64,000 nt of DNA from JAWKWH01 sp963669285 (GCA_963669285.2 CAXXSI010000019.1:62001-126000), one strand, 5' to 3'; positions 17,982-27,701 are shown, numbered from the stretch's first letter. The notes: generated by a model not told the origin, from the letters alone. Program-made: numbers and translations.

Positions 17982-18750
17982 GATGACCTTCCGCATTCTC
18001 ATTCTCGGCGGGACGACCGAGGCGCGCCGCCTTGCTGCCGCCGTTTCGCAAGATCAACGGTTTGAGGCGACCGTCACGCTGGCCGGTAGAACTGCAAACC
18101 CCATTCCGCACGCTACAGCGGTTCGCACCGGCGGTTTTGGCGGCTCCGCCGGTCTTGCGCGCTACCTGACGGATACTGCAATCGATGTACTGATCGATGC
18201 TACGCACCCCTTTGCGGCAAACATTTCGCAAAACGCCATTGCCGCTGCCAAGGACGCCGGCGTTCCTCTGATCGTGTTGCGGCGTCCCGAGTGGCAACCT
18301 GGGCCCGGCGACGTGTGGAATCACTACCCGGATATTTCCGCAGCGATTGCGGCACTGGGCCCGGTTCAGCGTCGTGTCTTTGTCACGCTCGGCCGCCAGG
18401 AGTTGGCGCCGCTGCTGTCTGCGCCGCAGCATTTCTATCTGGTTCGCAGCGTCGATCCGGTTGATCCGCCGCTTGCGACAGACAATGTGAGCTACATTCT
18501 CGATCGCGGACCATTCGAGCTGGCTCACGAAGAGGCGTTGATGACAGAATATCGCATCGAAGCCATTGTCACCAAGAACAGCGGCGGGACGGCGAGCAGC
18601 GCCAAGCTCGCTGCAGCGCGCAACTCGAAAATTCCGGTCTACATGATCGACCGGCCGGTGGGCGTTGATGACGCAGCGATCGAAACTGTCGACCAGGCTA
18701 TTGCGGTTCTCGATCATTGGGCGGTCTCGGCTGCAAAACGGGGCGTATAA
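17980..18750 (+). CDS. cobK: Precorrin-6A reductase CobK
   Basis: CobK is the NADPH-dependent reductase of precorrin-6A. The N-terminus FRILILGGTTEARRLA is the canonical start. GGFGGSAGLARYL, LIDATHPFAANISQNA and VTKNSGGTASSAKLAAA near the C-terminus are all family blocks. Length is 256 residues. Tandem ATG codons at 17980 and 17983 follow an AGAAGG ribosome-binding site. It stands alone on the plus strand between cobJ and cobL; its 3' end overlaps that of cobJ by 37 bases. Confidence 0.92.
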   Translation: MMTFRILILGGTTEARRLAAAVSQDQRFEATVTLAGRTANPIPHATAVRTGGFGGSAGLARYLTDTAIDVLIDATHPFAANISQNAIAAAKDAGVPLIVLRRPEWQPGPGDVWNHYPDISAAIAALGPVQRRVFVTLGRQELAPLLSAPQHFYLVRSVDPVDPPLATDNVSYILDRGPFELAHEEALMTEYRIEAIVTKNSGGTASSAKLAAARNSKIPVYMIDRPVGVDDAAIETVDQAIAVLDHWAVSAAKRGV

Positions 18751-19478
18751 ACGACCGGTGGCATTTCACCACGCTCGATGATCCTGGTTTCGGCCGAGCC
18801 GACAATCACACAGGTCGCCATGTCGGCGTTGGCAGGATCTGCCTCGTGCAGCCGCTGGATCACGATACTCTCATCAGGCCGCCCGGCAGCGCGGCCAAAT
18901 ATGACCGGCGTTTCGGGATCGAGAATATGGCGCAGCCGTTTGAAGGCTTCACCCAGTTGCCATGGCCGGGCTCGGCTTGCCGGATTGTAGAGCGCAATGA
19001 CGAGACCGGCGCCGGCGGCCGCCTCGATCCGGCGAACGACAAGATCCCATGGCTTGAGATTATCGGAAAGTGATATGGCGCAGAAATCATGACCCAGCGG
19101 CGCGCCGATGCGGGCGGCTACGGCCAGCATCGCGGTGATGCCGGGTATGATACTCAGCTCAACGCGCTGCCAGTTGCGTGGCCCTTGTTCCATTGCCTCG
19201 CAGATGGCGGCTGCCATTGCGAAAACACCTGGATCGCCGCCGGATATTACAGCGACGTTGGCACCGGAAGCCGCCATCTTGATCGCAGTGCGCGCGCGCG
19301 CCAGTTCCTCGCGATTGTCGGAGGCGTGGGCATTCTGGTCCGGTTTCAAAGATAGCCGATCGAGGTAAGGAGCATAGCCGAAGAAATCGGTCGATGCGGC
19401 GATTGCGCGCGAAGCCTCCGGTGTCAACTGGTCCGGATTACCCGGCCCTATTCCGATTACCGACAACCGACCGCTCAT
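18714..19478 (-). CDS. cobJ: Precorrin-3B C(17)-methyltransferase CobJ
   Basis: CobJ methylates C17 and drives ring contraction of precorrin-3B. The start MSGRLSVIGIGPGNPDQLT is followed by YAPYLDRL, VISGGDPGVFAMAAA and IPGITAMLAVAARIGAPLGH, all diagnostic of CobJ/CbiH. Length is 254 residues. The ATG at 19478 overlaps the cobI stop by four bases (ATGA). Its 3' end overlaps cobK, which is transcribed towards it. Confidence 0.94.
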   Translation of the reverse strand: MSGRLSVIGIGPGNPDQLTPEASRAIAASTDFFGYAPYLDRLSLKPDQNAHASDNREELARARTAIKMAASGANVAVISGGDPGVFAMAAAICEAMEQGPRNWQRVELSIIPGITAMLAVAARIGAPLGHDFCAISLSDNLKPWDLVVRRIEAAAGAGLVIALYNPASRARPWQLGEAFKRLRHILDPETPVIFGRAAGRPDESIVIQRLHEADPANADMATCVIVGSAETRIIERGEMPPVVYTPRFAAETAQ

Positions 19479-20212
19479 TGACAGGCCTCCCATCCGGGAA
19501 CGAGAACGATCGAGAAATAGGGCGCATTGTCGTCGCGCTTATCCGCCAATGGTACGGAAATGCTGTTGTCCATGGTCCCTCGTTCGACATAGGTTGCCCG
19601 CGAAAGCCTGCCCGACCGCTCAAGCGCTCGGCGGATCTTGGCCAGGTTTCGCCCGACCTTCATGATGATGGCGGCCTCGGTGTCAGCCAGTCGTTCGGCT
19701 AGCTTGTCCTCGGGCATCGTTCCGGGAAGGACTGACATGACGTCGTCACCCTGGGCAATGGCCTTGCCGGCCTGTGACCAGCAACCTGACATTGCGGTAA
19801 CGCCCGGTACGACGGCTACGGGAAACCTGTTTGCCAGCCGTACATGGATGTGCATGTAGGAGCCGTAGAACAACGGATCGCCTTCACTCAGGACCGCAAC
19901 GGATCTTCCCGCTTCCAGATGACCGGCAATCTTGTCGGCCGACTGATCATAAAATCCGGTGATCTGGGTGCGATAGGCTTCACAGTGCTTGGGCAGTTCG
20001 GTGGTCACCGGATACAATAACGGTATTTCAGTCATTGCGTCCGGTATGTGTTCGGTGACAATGCGCCGGGCATTGCTGTCATTGCCCTTTTTGGCGAAAT
20101 AGGCGAGCACGTCGGCATTGCGAATGGCCTTGACTGCCTTGAGCGTCAGAAGCTCCGGATCGCCGGGACCGGTGCCAATACCGATCAGTGTGCCTTTGGC
20201 TTCAACACTCAT
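19475..20212 (-). CDS. cobI: Precorrin-2 C(20)-methyltransferase CobI
   Basis: CobI methylates C20 of precorrin-2. The sequence has LIGIGTGPGDPELLTLKA at residue 9, VLSEGDPLFYGSYMHIHVRL, and VPGVTAMSGCWSQAG, which separate it from the other tetrapyrrole methylases. Length is 245 residues from the ATG at 20212, which overlaps the cobH stop by four bases. Confidence 0.94.
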   Translation of the reverse strand: MSVEAKGTLIGIGTGPGDPELLTLKAVKAIRNADVLAYFAKKGNDSNARRIVTEHIPDAMTEIPLLYPVTTELPKHCEAYRTQITGFYDQSADKIAGHLEAGRSVAVLSEGDPLFYGSYMHIHVRLANRFPVAVVPGVTAMSGCWSQAGKAIAQGDDVMSVLPGTMPEDKLAERLADTEAAIIMKVGRNLAKIRRALERSGRLSRATYVERGTMDNSISVPLADKRDDNAPYFSIVLVPGWEACQ

Positions 20213-20844
20213 ATGCCTGGCCTTGCAATTGCGTTGACGGCTGCGGCGCACAATGCGCTGCCGCCCATGCGGCCCAGAACGGTTGCCCACGGGATGCCAT
20301 GGCGGTTTTGCGCCAACGCTTCCTTGGATTCCGCGGCGCCGACAAAACCCACCGGCATGCCGACAATTGCAGCGGGTTTGGGTGCGCCATCATCAAGCAG
20401 GTCAAGCAAATGAAACAACGCCGTTGGCGCATTGCCTATGGCGACCACGCTTCCCTGCAAGCGATCAAGCCACAACGAGATCGCCGCCGCCGAACGGGTA
20501 TTTCGCAGCTCGCCCGCAAGGCCGGGCGTGCGGGGATCGCGTAACGTGCAAACCACGTCATTTTCTGCCGGAAGCCGCGCTTTGGTTATGCCACGCGCAA
20601 CCATTTCGGCATCGCAGAAGATCGGCGCGCCATCAATAAGCGCCTTGCGGGCCGTATCGGCAAAATCTGGAGAAAACCGGAAATTCTCGGCTGCATCCAC
20701 GATACCGCAGGCGTGGATCATCCGGACCGCTATATCTGCCTCGGCGTCGGAAAACTGTGACAATTCTGCTTCGGAGCGGATAATAGCGAACGATTTCTCG
20801 TAAATCGCCTGTCCGTCCTTGATGTAGTCATGTGTGAGCATCAT
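20209..20844 (-). CDS. cobH: Precorrin-8X methylmutase CobH
   Basis: CobH moves the C11 methyl to C12, giving hydrogenobyrinic acid. The catalytic histidine is in VRMIHACGIVDAAENF near residue 43; FCDAEMVARGIT and GMPVGFVGAAESKEAL follow. Length is 211 residues. The start at 20844 (ATGATG) overlaps the cobG stop by four bases. Confidence 0.94.
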   Translation of the reverse strand: MMLTHDYIKDGQAIYEKSFAIIRSEAELSQFSDAEADIAVRMIHACGIVDAAENFRFSPDFADTARKALIDGAPIFCDAEMVARGITKARLPAENDVVCTLRDPRTPGLAGELRNTRSAAAISLWLDRLQGSVVAIGNAPTALFHLLDLLDDGAPKPAAIVGMPVGFVGAAESKEALAQNRHGIPWATVLGRMGGSALCAAAVNAIARPGI

Positions 20845-22166
20845 CGTTGATCCGTTTGAACCGGGGCAAGGTTGCACCACTGATCTTGTTGGAATTCCTT
20901 TGCCGACATGCACCTGTCCGGTCTGCCGGAATAAAGTGCATCGAGGCGGTGTATGAATTCAGGAACTTCCGCCACCGGCATATCGATCGCCGGATCATCG
21001 GTGGAATCCATTTCGTTGAGCAACTGGCAATGGCCGGGCTTACCGAGAATAGTCAGCCGCGGTCCTGACATATCGGCGCAGCGCTTACCGCAACCGGAAA
21101 TGTGCAGGGTAAACGAGCCGTCGAGCAGAGATCCTGAACATGCGGCGATTTGGGAAGCCAGTTTCCGGGTTTCGATCTCGCCAGAGATACAAAATGGAAA
21201 TCCGGCGCAGGTCGAGATTTCCAATCTCGGGTCATCCGGCTGAGTTACAAAACCGAGTTTGGCAGCCAGTTTCGTGATTTTTCCTGCTTCCAAATCTTGC
21301 AGACCATGGACGACCAATCCCTGCCGGGCACCGGGCGGGTTGTCGCGCCTTCGATCTTTTCCAACGAACACAACAATTCAATAATCTCGGTAGCATGCGC
21401 TGCTCCGAATGGAAGGCCGAAGCCGATTGCGCAGCGATTGTCCGACATATCGAAGCGGCCAATCGGTGCGTTGGTCTGAATCCGCTTCGCGGTGGCGGAA
21501 ATTGGCGGTCTGGTCAACTGCAGTTTCGCCAACTCGGCTCGAGCCAAATTGCGACCCACGGGCATCCGGTCCCAATTCCGCGATACAGGTAAGCAGCCTG
21601 ATGGCGACTGAAGCCGCCGCCCCTTCATCAACCAATCCAACCGAGCGGGCGGTTTGTGCATCTCCGCCAACGGAGACCAGCCAGCTTTTAGGCCCGCCGG
21701 CTTCGATCGCTTGAAACCTGATATCGGCCTTGATCGCACCCAGTGACGATTGTCCGCCCCCATCCACAACGATCGAGGTCTTGGGCGCCAGCCCGGAACG
21801 AAGCTCGGGACTTAAAGTGCGTCGGATCGATTCCGCTATCGGCAGGGGATTTGCGATTGCGTCCGGATCAAGCCCGGCCAACGCATTCGTGGTGATCGGA
21901 AGCCCACCGACATCCAGATCGAGGTTGTCGACCTCAGATGAGAGCTTTTGTGCCGAAGCCTCAGTCAGCCCGCGAACTTGCAAGCTACCGCGCAGGGTAA
22001 TCTCGACAATTCCGTTACCCAACCGATCTGAGATTTGAAGAAGGCTGATGAGCTTTGCCGGCTTGATATCTGGTACTTCGAAAACAAGACGCGCCAGCAG
22101 GCCGTCACCGGTTTGCATCGGTGCGGCGAGGCTAGGGCAGGCACCGCGTCTGCTGAAACCGCTCAT
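20841..22166 (-). CDS. cobG: Precorrin-3B synthase CobG, reading frame broken by two compensating indels
   Basis: CobG is the oxygen-using Fe-S monooxygenase that makes precorrin-3B, the hallmark of the aerobic route. It is related to sulfite/nitrite reductases. The Fe-S ligands are visible as CAGFPFC (CX5C) and, after about 35 residues, CGKRC (CX3C). Homology runs in one frame from 22166 to about 21556, in a second frame from there to about 21325, then back to the first frame. An extra base near 21555-21557 and a missing base near 21315-21335 explain this. As written, the first frame stops at 21378. The corrected protein would be about 441 residues, normal length. It is the fourth gene of the minus-strand operon. 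Confidence 0.88.
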
Positions 22167-25100
22167 GAGGCTGTCTCCAGTTTACTGGCCTGATTTGCCA
22201 GATCCTGCAGGTTGCGATCGACGGAATTTCTTAGCGGGTGCCAAAGTCCGCGGTCGATGGCCGATGAAAACCGCTTTGCCATGGCGCGTGCCGCGGCGGG
22301 ATTTTCCCGCAGCAGAAAGTCCCGAACCTCGGGATCGCCGAGATAGGAATCATGCACCGCAGCAATCAAATGCCCGGGGATGGCATGGGTGGTTTCGGCA
22401 AATCCGATCAATCGATCAACGGTTTCGGCAAATTCGGCTCCGCCGCGCGGACCATGGCGCATTTGGCCGGCAATGAATCGGGGATTGGTCGCCCGGGCGC
22501 GGACCACTCTTGTTACGGCCTCGGCCAGCGATCTTGCTCTGGGTTTGGCCGGGTCGGTGGTATCGAGGGCTACGACATCGGCTTTGCCACCGAGCGCTGC
22601 AATGGCTGCAGCAAAGCCGCCCACAAAAGCAACTTCCGCCGAACCTTCCAGGATATCGCGCCCGGGATCATCGCCGGTGTGAATCAGAAGTTCGGCATCG
22701 GCGACGCGTTGGGTAAACGCATCGGGCATCTCCCGGCCAAGGCCTTCCGCACCACCATAGGCAAACGAGGCACCTTCCAGATAGGCGCGGCCGATTTCCT
22801 TGCGGTCGCTCCATTGCCCGCTTTGAAGCATATCCTCAGTGCCGGTGCCGTAGGTGCCCGGCGATGACCCGAATATACGCGCCGGCATGCTTCCATCGCG
22901 CCTTCGAGCGGCGGCGAGCGGATTTTCGTCATTCTCCTCGTCCCGTGCCGCTACGGCGGCAACGGCGGTATCCATGAGAGCGATCTGGGTGGGAAACATG
23001 TCACGGAACAGGCCGGAGATACGCCATGTCACATCCACGCGCGGACGCCCCAATGAAGCAGGTGGCAGAACCTCAATACCGGACACCCGGCCTGTAGCGG
23101 GATCCCACAGCGGCCTGCATCCCATTAGCGCCAAACCCTGGGCGATTTCCTCGCCGCCGGTCCTCAGACTGGCGCTTCCCCACAAGTCAATCAGCAATGA
23201 GCGTGGCCAATCACCGTGTTCCTGCATATGCCGTCGCAGAACCGCTTCGCTTGCCGCCTTACCCAGATCGTAGGCGGTCTGCGTAGGCATTGTGCGGGGA
23301 TCGGATGCAAAGATGTTGCGGCCGGTCGGCAGTACATCGAGGCGCCCGCGAGCTGGTGCGCCGGACGGGCCGGGCGGGATGTGTTTTCCGTCGAGCGCGT
23401 TGATCAATGCATTGTGTTCGCAGTCAGCGCTCCCGACGCGTGCCGGATCAGTTTCATTGACCTCGGTACGGCCATAGATATGCAGCCCGTCCTTGATGGC
23501 GAAATCTTTCAGATCGCAAAGCCATGAATCGATCTGCATCAGTGCCGAATCTGGATCGTCCACATTGTTGATACCGGCATCGGCCGCCAAACCAGTTTTG
23601 GTTGCCGTTTCCACAATCAGCTTGGCCAACCGGTCTCGACGGCGCCGGTCCATGCCGTCGGCTTGTGCATATTCATCGACCAGTCGCTCAAGATCCTGCT
23701 GTTCCGGCGTAAGTCCGGCGTCCGCCAATGGCGGCGGCAGGTGGCCGAGCGTTACGGCAGCGATACGACGTTTGGCTTGCGCGGCTTCACCGGGATTGCT
23801 GATGATGAACGGATAGATCACCGGCAGGCCACCGGTGACGATTTCGGGGAAGCAATTGGCGGATAATGCCACCGTCTTGCCGGGCAGCCATTCCAGGGTT
23901 CCATGCGCGCCAACGTGAACAATTGCCTGACATCCGCAATTCCGACGCAGCCAGAAACCGAAAGCGAGCAACTCGTGGCGCGGCGGCAACAGCGGATCGT
24001 GATAGTCGGCGCGCCGATCCTCGCTTCTGCCCCGGTCGGGGCGAGCGCCACCGTAACATTGCCGAAATGAACCGCGCGGAAGCAGTGGTCTTCTTCTGCC
24101 GGCCCTGCCCAACTTGAAACAACGGCCTCGCGAACATCAGATGACAACTGATTGAATTCGTTCAAATATTCAACGGCGCGATAGGTGATTTGGGGCTTCG
24201 ACAGGCATTTGACGAGTTCGCGCGGAGATCGAGGAATATCTTCGACCGTGTAACCCGCCGCCTTCAGGTCTTGAAGCATGGCAATGACACTTGCCGGAAC
24301 ATCCAGACCGACCGCGTAGCCGGTGCGCCCTTCCGCACCAGGATAATCCGGTAGCAGAATGGCGACATGACGCTCATTGCGGGGTGTATTGCGTAAACGC
24401 AGGAATGTTTCGATCCGGTCGACAACCTGCTCTATGCGGTCCGGCTCCGGACGGTTGACCTGCAATCTCAGACCAAGCTCGTCGGCTTCGGCGGGGGCAT
24501 CCTTGAATGAAATGGCGCCGGCCAAAATGCGCCCATCAAGCTCCGGCAACACAACATGCATGGCAAGATCCGCCGGGGCCAGGCCCCGTTGACCATCAAT
24601 CCAGGCCTCGCGCCGCGTCGTCGCTACGACAGCCTGAAACACCGGAATGCCGATCTGGTCAAACAAGGGAATCTTGGTTCCGGGCCGTCCGGCGGCAAAT
24701 GCGGTTGTTGCAAGAATCGCTGCGGAATCCAGTTTCGCCGCTGTTTCGGCCACAAATTCAGCAACCGTTTCGTCCTTCAGGCTGGATACGAATATCGGAA
24801 CCGGCGCGAAACCTCTTCGCTGCAACGTTTTGAACAGCTCGTCAATCGGCCTGACATCGCCGGCCATCAACATGGAGCGATAAAACAATACCGGAATGAC
24901 AGCCTTGCCGGATGTCGCGGCAAAGTTGTCAATTGGCACCACGCCGCTGTCTGGGTGGTAGAATCCGACCCGCTCGAACGGACTGGCCGTGAGATCCCGG
25001 TCTGGATCCGCGGTCGGACTGGCAAGTCTTTTGAGCAGCGCGGTCATGTTGTCGGGCCCGCCTTCGCGAAAATAGGAAAGCAGGAGGACGAGTTCCTTTA

Positions 25101-25497
25101 CCGGCAGCGTTGATTTCTCGATCAGGCGTTGATCGGATTCTCTGCATTCGCCGGGTAGCAAGGCGAGATGTATCCCCCGGCTTCGGGCAATTTCGGACAG
25201 GCGGTCGCAGCCATAAGACCACCAATCATATCCGCCGAGCAATCTGACGAGTATGATTTTGGCGTGCGAGGCGATCTTGTCGATCCAAATATCGACGCTC
25301 ATTGGATGGCGCAGATCGCGGAGCGATGCCAGTCGCATGGACGGAAGTTCAGCCCTGCCGCGCTCCCAGGCGCCGGCCAGCGCCGCCAGATCGCTATCGG
25401 CGAACGACAACGCAACCATATCGGCCGGTTCCTGGCCGAGATCGACAGGCTCGATCAGATCATCGAGTGTCGCAGTACTGGTTGCGAGAATGTGCAC
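22163..25497 (-). CDS. cobN: Cobaltochelatase subunit CobN, frameshifted near 24036
   Basis: CobN is the large tetrapyrrole-binding subunit of the ATP-dependent cobaltochelatase. N-terminal residues ATSTATLDDL and VDLGQEPADMVALS match CobN from a GTG at 25497; an ATG at 25524 is in frame but would overlap cobW. In the middle, VTVALAP ends one frame and DRGRSEDRRADYHDP-LLPP begins another, as if one base were missing near 24036. The strongest motif, VGAHGTLEWLPGKT, follows. The stop overlaps the cobG start by four bases. Corrected length is about 1,111 residues, somewhat shorter than the roughly 1,275 of the P. denitrificans protein. The partner CobS/CobT chelatase subunits are not in the window. 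Confidence 0.9.
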
Positions 25498-25501
25498 GGT
25501 T

Positions 25502-26539
25502 TCACGCCGCCAATTTGCGGGCAATCGTTTCGCGGTCGATGCCCTTGATCCCGATCACGACCAGGCGCGAACGGCGTGTTTCGCCCGGCATCCAGGCGCG
25601 ATCGAAGTAATGGTCGATCCGCGCGCCGACAGCCTGAACCAGAAGCCGCATGGGCTTGCCCGGCACATCGATGAACCCTTTGATCCTGAGCACGTCTTCG
25701 TTTTCGGTAACCCGCTTCACACGTGCAATCAGATCGACGCCATCGACACCCTGATCCAGATCGACAACAAAACTGTCGAAATCATCATGTTCATGGTCCA
25801 ACACATCATCATGATGGGTCTTGCGACCGTCTATCTCATCTTCGACGCCAATGCCCAGTCCAAGCAGGATCGCACCGTTTACGGCGCCGTTTGCCGCCGA
25901 AACGATCTTGACTGCGCGGTTGAGGCTTTTCGATACAGCGGCGTTTGCAGCGGCGGATTCCGTTTCGTCGAGTAGATCACTTTTCGACATGATGATCAGA
26001 TCCGCGCAGGCGATCTGGTCCTCGAACACTTCTTCAACGGGGTCGTCATGGTCGAGCGATTCGTCCTGTAAGCGCTGTGCGTGAAGGGCATCCATATCGT
26101 TTGCCACCCGTCCGTCGGCCAGAGCCCTGCCGTCGACTACCGCGACGACGCCATCGACCGTCACTCGATCCCTGATCTGGGGCCATTGAAAGGCTTGCAC
26201 CAGGGGTTTTGGCAGCGCGAGGCCCGACGTTTCGATCAAGATATGATCAACCGGCGGCTGACTTGCCAATATCTGATCAAGCGCGGGCACAAAGTCGTCG
26301 GCGACCGTGCAGCAGATGCAGCCGTTTGCCAGTTCGACAACATTTTCCTCGCTGCATGATTCGATACCGCAGCCTTTCAGAATCTCACCGTCAATGCCGA
26401 TATCGCCGAATTCGTTGACAATCACGGCGAGACGCCTGCCGTCGGCATTTTCGATGATGTTGCGAACCAATGTGGTCTTGCCGGCACCGAGAAAGCCGGT
26501 CACAACGGTGCAGGGGACGCGGGAAAGCGAACCAGTCAT
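25502..26539 (-). CDS. cobW: Cobalamin biosynthesis GTPase/metallochaperone CobW
   Basis: CobW is a G3E-family GTPase thought to deliver Co(II) to the cobaltochelatase. The P-loop GFLGAGKTTLVRNI lies near residue 15, the metal-binding CICC motif (NGCICCTVADDF) near 72, and NEFGDIGIDGEIL between them. A His/Asp-rich stretch (HHDDVLDHEHDDFD) precedes the C-terminal CobW domain. Length is 345 residues. The ATG at 26539 overlaps the upstream DUF1636 gene stop. Confidence 0.94.
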   Translation of the reverse strand: MTGSLSRVPCTVVTGFLGAGKTTLVRNIIENADGRRLAVIVNEFGDIGIDGEILKGCGIESCSEENVVELANGCICCTVADDFVPALDQILASQPPVDHILIETSGLALPKPLVQAFQWPQIRDRVTVDGVVAVVDGRALADGRVANDMDALHAQRLQDESLDHDDPVEEVFEDQIACADLIIMSKSDLLDETESAAANAAVSKSLNRAVKIVSAANGAVNGAILLGLGIGVEDEIDGRKTHHDDVLDHEHDDFDSFVVDLDQGVDGVDLIARVKRVTENEDVLRIKGFIDVPGKPMRLLVQAVGARIDHYFDRAWMPGETRRSRLVVIGIKGIDRETIARKLAA

Positions 26540-26973
26540 TTCGATTTTCCATTGAAGGGTTGAGGGGGAATTCTGGCGATCATTCCGCGTTTCAGGCATT
26601 CGGGACGACCGCGCCAGGGTATCAATCCGTTCGCGGAATCGCGATACAGCCGCGCGCCCTCGACAAGGTCTTCAGCATCATCGATACCAAGGTCGCCAAA
26701 CACATAGGTCCAGCCATCCGGTTTGACCAATGCGGCGCTTATTCTGCGTTTGCAATTGGCAAGACACTCGACTTGTTCGACCACCAATTGCTCTGCACAG
26801 GCTGCCCGGCGAACCATGTCGCCAAACAACAATCCGGGTCGCGGATGATCATCGGAATTAGCTTCGTCGCGGCATGAACTGCAGACGATAATGGTTGTTG
26901 CATTTTTGGCTTGTTCCGACGGACTGTCCGTCGAACCGGCCTGGGCAACAGCGTTTTCTTTGGCAGCTGACAT
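26536..26973 (-). CDS. DUF1636 family protein, possible metal/Fe-S-binding, first gene of the cob operon
   Basis: Length is 145 residues from the ATG at 26973, which has a GGGAGTAGAG ribosome-binding site. The family is a small thioredoxin-like-ferredoxin fold; the cysteines visible here are VCSSCRD near residue 31 and ECLANCKRR near 69, a CX2C plus CX3C arrangement suited to an Fe-S cluster or metal. It is the first gene after the minus-strand cobalamin riboswitch and overlaps cobW by four bases. A role in cobalt handling or redox support of CobG is an inference from context only. Confidence 0.8.
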   Translation of the reverse strand: MSAAKENAVAQAGSTDSPSEQAKNATTIIVCSSCRDEANSDDHPRPGLLFGDMVRRAACAEQLVVEQVECLANCKRRISAALVKPDGWTYVFGDLGIDDAEDLVEGARLYRDSANGLIPWRGRPECLKRGMIARIPPQPFNGKSK

Positions 26974-27019
26974 CTCTACTCCCAACCCGGAAACCCGCCA
27001 GGCCAAACAGGATTAACAT

Positions 27020-27225
27020 TTGACGGCAGGTCTCCTGGCTCGCGGGTCGTTACATCAGGCCGCCTTCCCGGGTTATCCCCAGTGGCAATCGGCAAAATGT
27101 TTTCCGCCTACAGTTGCGGGAACAGCTGTGGATTTGCGGTCGTACCGCTCACCACATTCCCTCTTAGCCCCAGATTCCAAGTGAAATATCGGGGACCGTC
27201 GGGCTCATTTAGGCTTCGCCTGGAA
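27020..27225 (-). ncRNA. Cobalamin (AdoCbl) riboswitch controlling the DUF1636-cobW-cobN operon
   Basis: Read on the minus strand, the conserved B12 box AGCCAGGAGACCTGCC is at 27025-27040. The upstream core element CCCGCAACTGT is at 27110-27120, preceded by an AGAGGGAA segment and further P2/P3-like hairpins. It ends about 50 bases before the DUF1636 start, the usual geometry for repression when adenosylcobalamin is abundant. Confidence 0.93.
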
Positions 27226-27284
27226 CTATTGTCAATGAGGATCAGAATCCGTTTGCTGGAAGCGAAAATATCTCTATGATCCAA

Positions 27285-27460
27285 GCACCGTCGGTTCCCT
27301 GAAAGGGAGCAAGAGGGAATGCGGTCAAGGGCATATGCCTTAAGCCGCGGCTGCCCCCGCAACTGTATGCGGTCCGGCCGGTTTCGAACGCCACTGGGGA
27401 CAGACCCTGGGAAGGTGAATCCGGCCAATAACCGCGAGCCAGGAGACCTGCCGACGCAAC
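27285..27460 (+). ncRNA. Cobalamin (AdoCbl) riboswitch controlling cbtB-cbtA-cobU-cobO
   Basis: On the plus strand, GTTCCCTGAAAGGGA and AGAGGGAATGCGGT lead into CCCCCGCAACTGT ending at 27366. The B12 box AGCCAGGAGACCTGCC is at 27437-27452. It ends about 40 bases before cbtB. It is back to back with the minus-strand riboswitch. Confidence 0.93.
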
Positions 27461-27497
27461 GGGAAACCAACAGGCCCTCGGGTGGAGGGGAAAGGAA

Positions 27498-27686
27498 ATG
27501 AGGATGGATACCGCTTCTCAGTCAGTGCAGTCTGTACAATCAGGTGTGCAATCGCGGTTTTTGCCGCTGGGGCTTGCCATGCTTCTGGGCATGTTTGTGG
27601 TCGGCTTCGCGGGCTTTGCCAATATCGATGCGGTACACAATGCCGGTCATGATTATCGGCACTCGATGGGCTTTCCCTGCCACTAA
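27498..27686 (+). CDS. cbtB: CbtB family cobalt transporter subunit
   Basis: This 62-residue protein has one hydrophobic segment (PLGLAMLLGMFVVGFAGF) and a short C-terminal metal-binding tail, HNAGHDYRHSMGFPCH, characteristic of CbtB. With CbtA it forms a predicted cobalt uptake system found under B12 riboswitches. The start follows a GGGGAAAGGAA ribosome-binding site. Confidence 0.9.
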   Translation: MRMDTASQSVQSVQSGVQSRFLPLGLAMLLGMFVVGFAGFANIDAVHNAGHDYRHSMGFPCH

Positions 27687-27701
27687 CAAGGCTTTTCAAT
27701 C

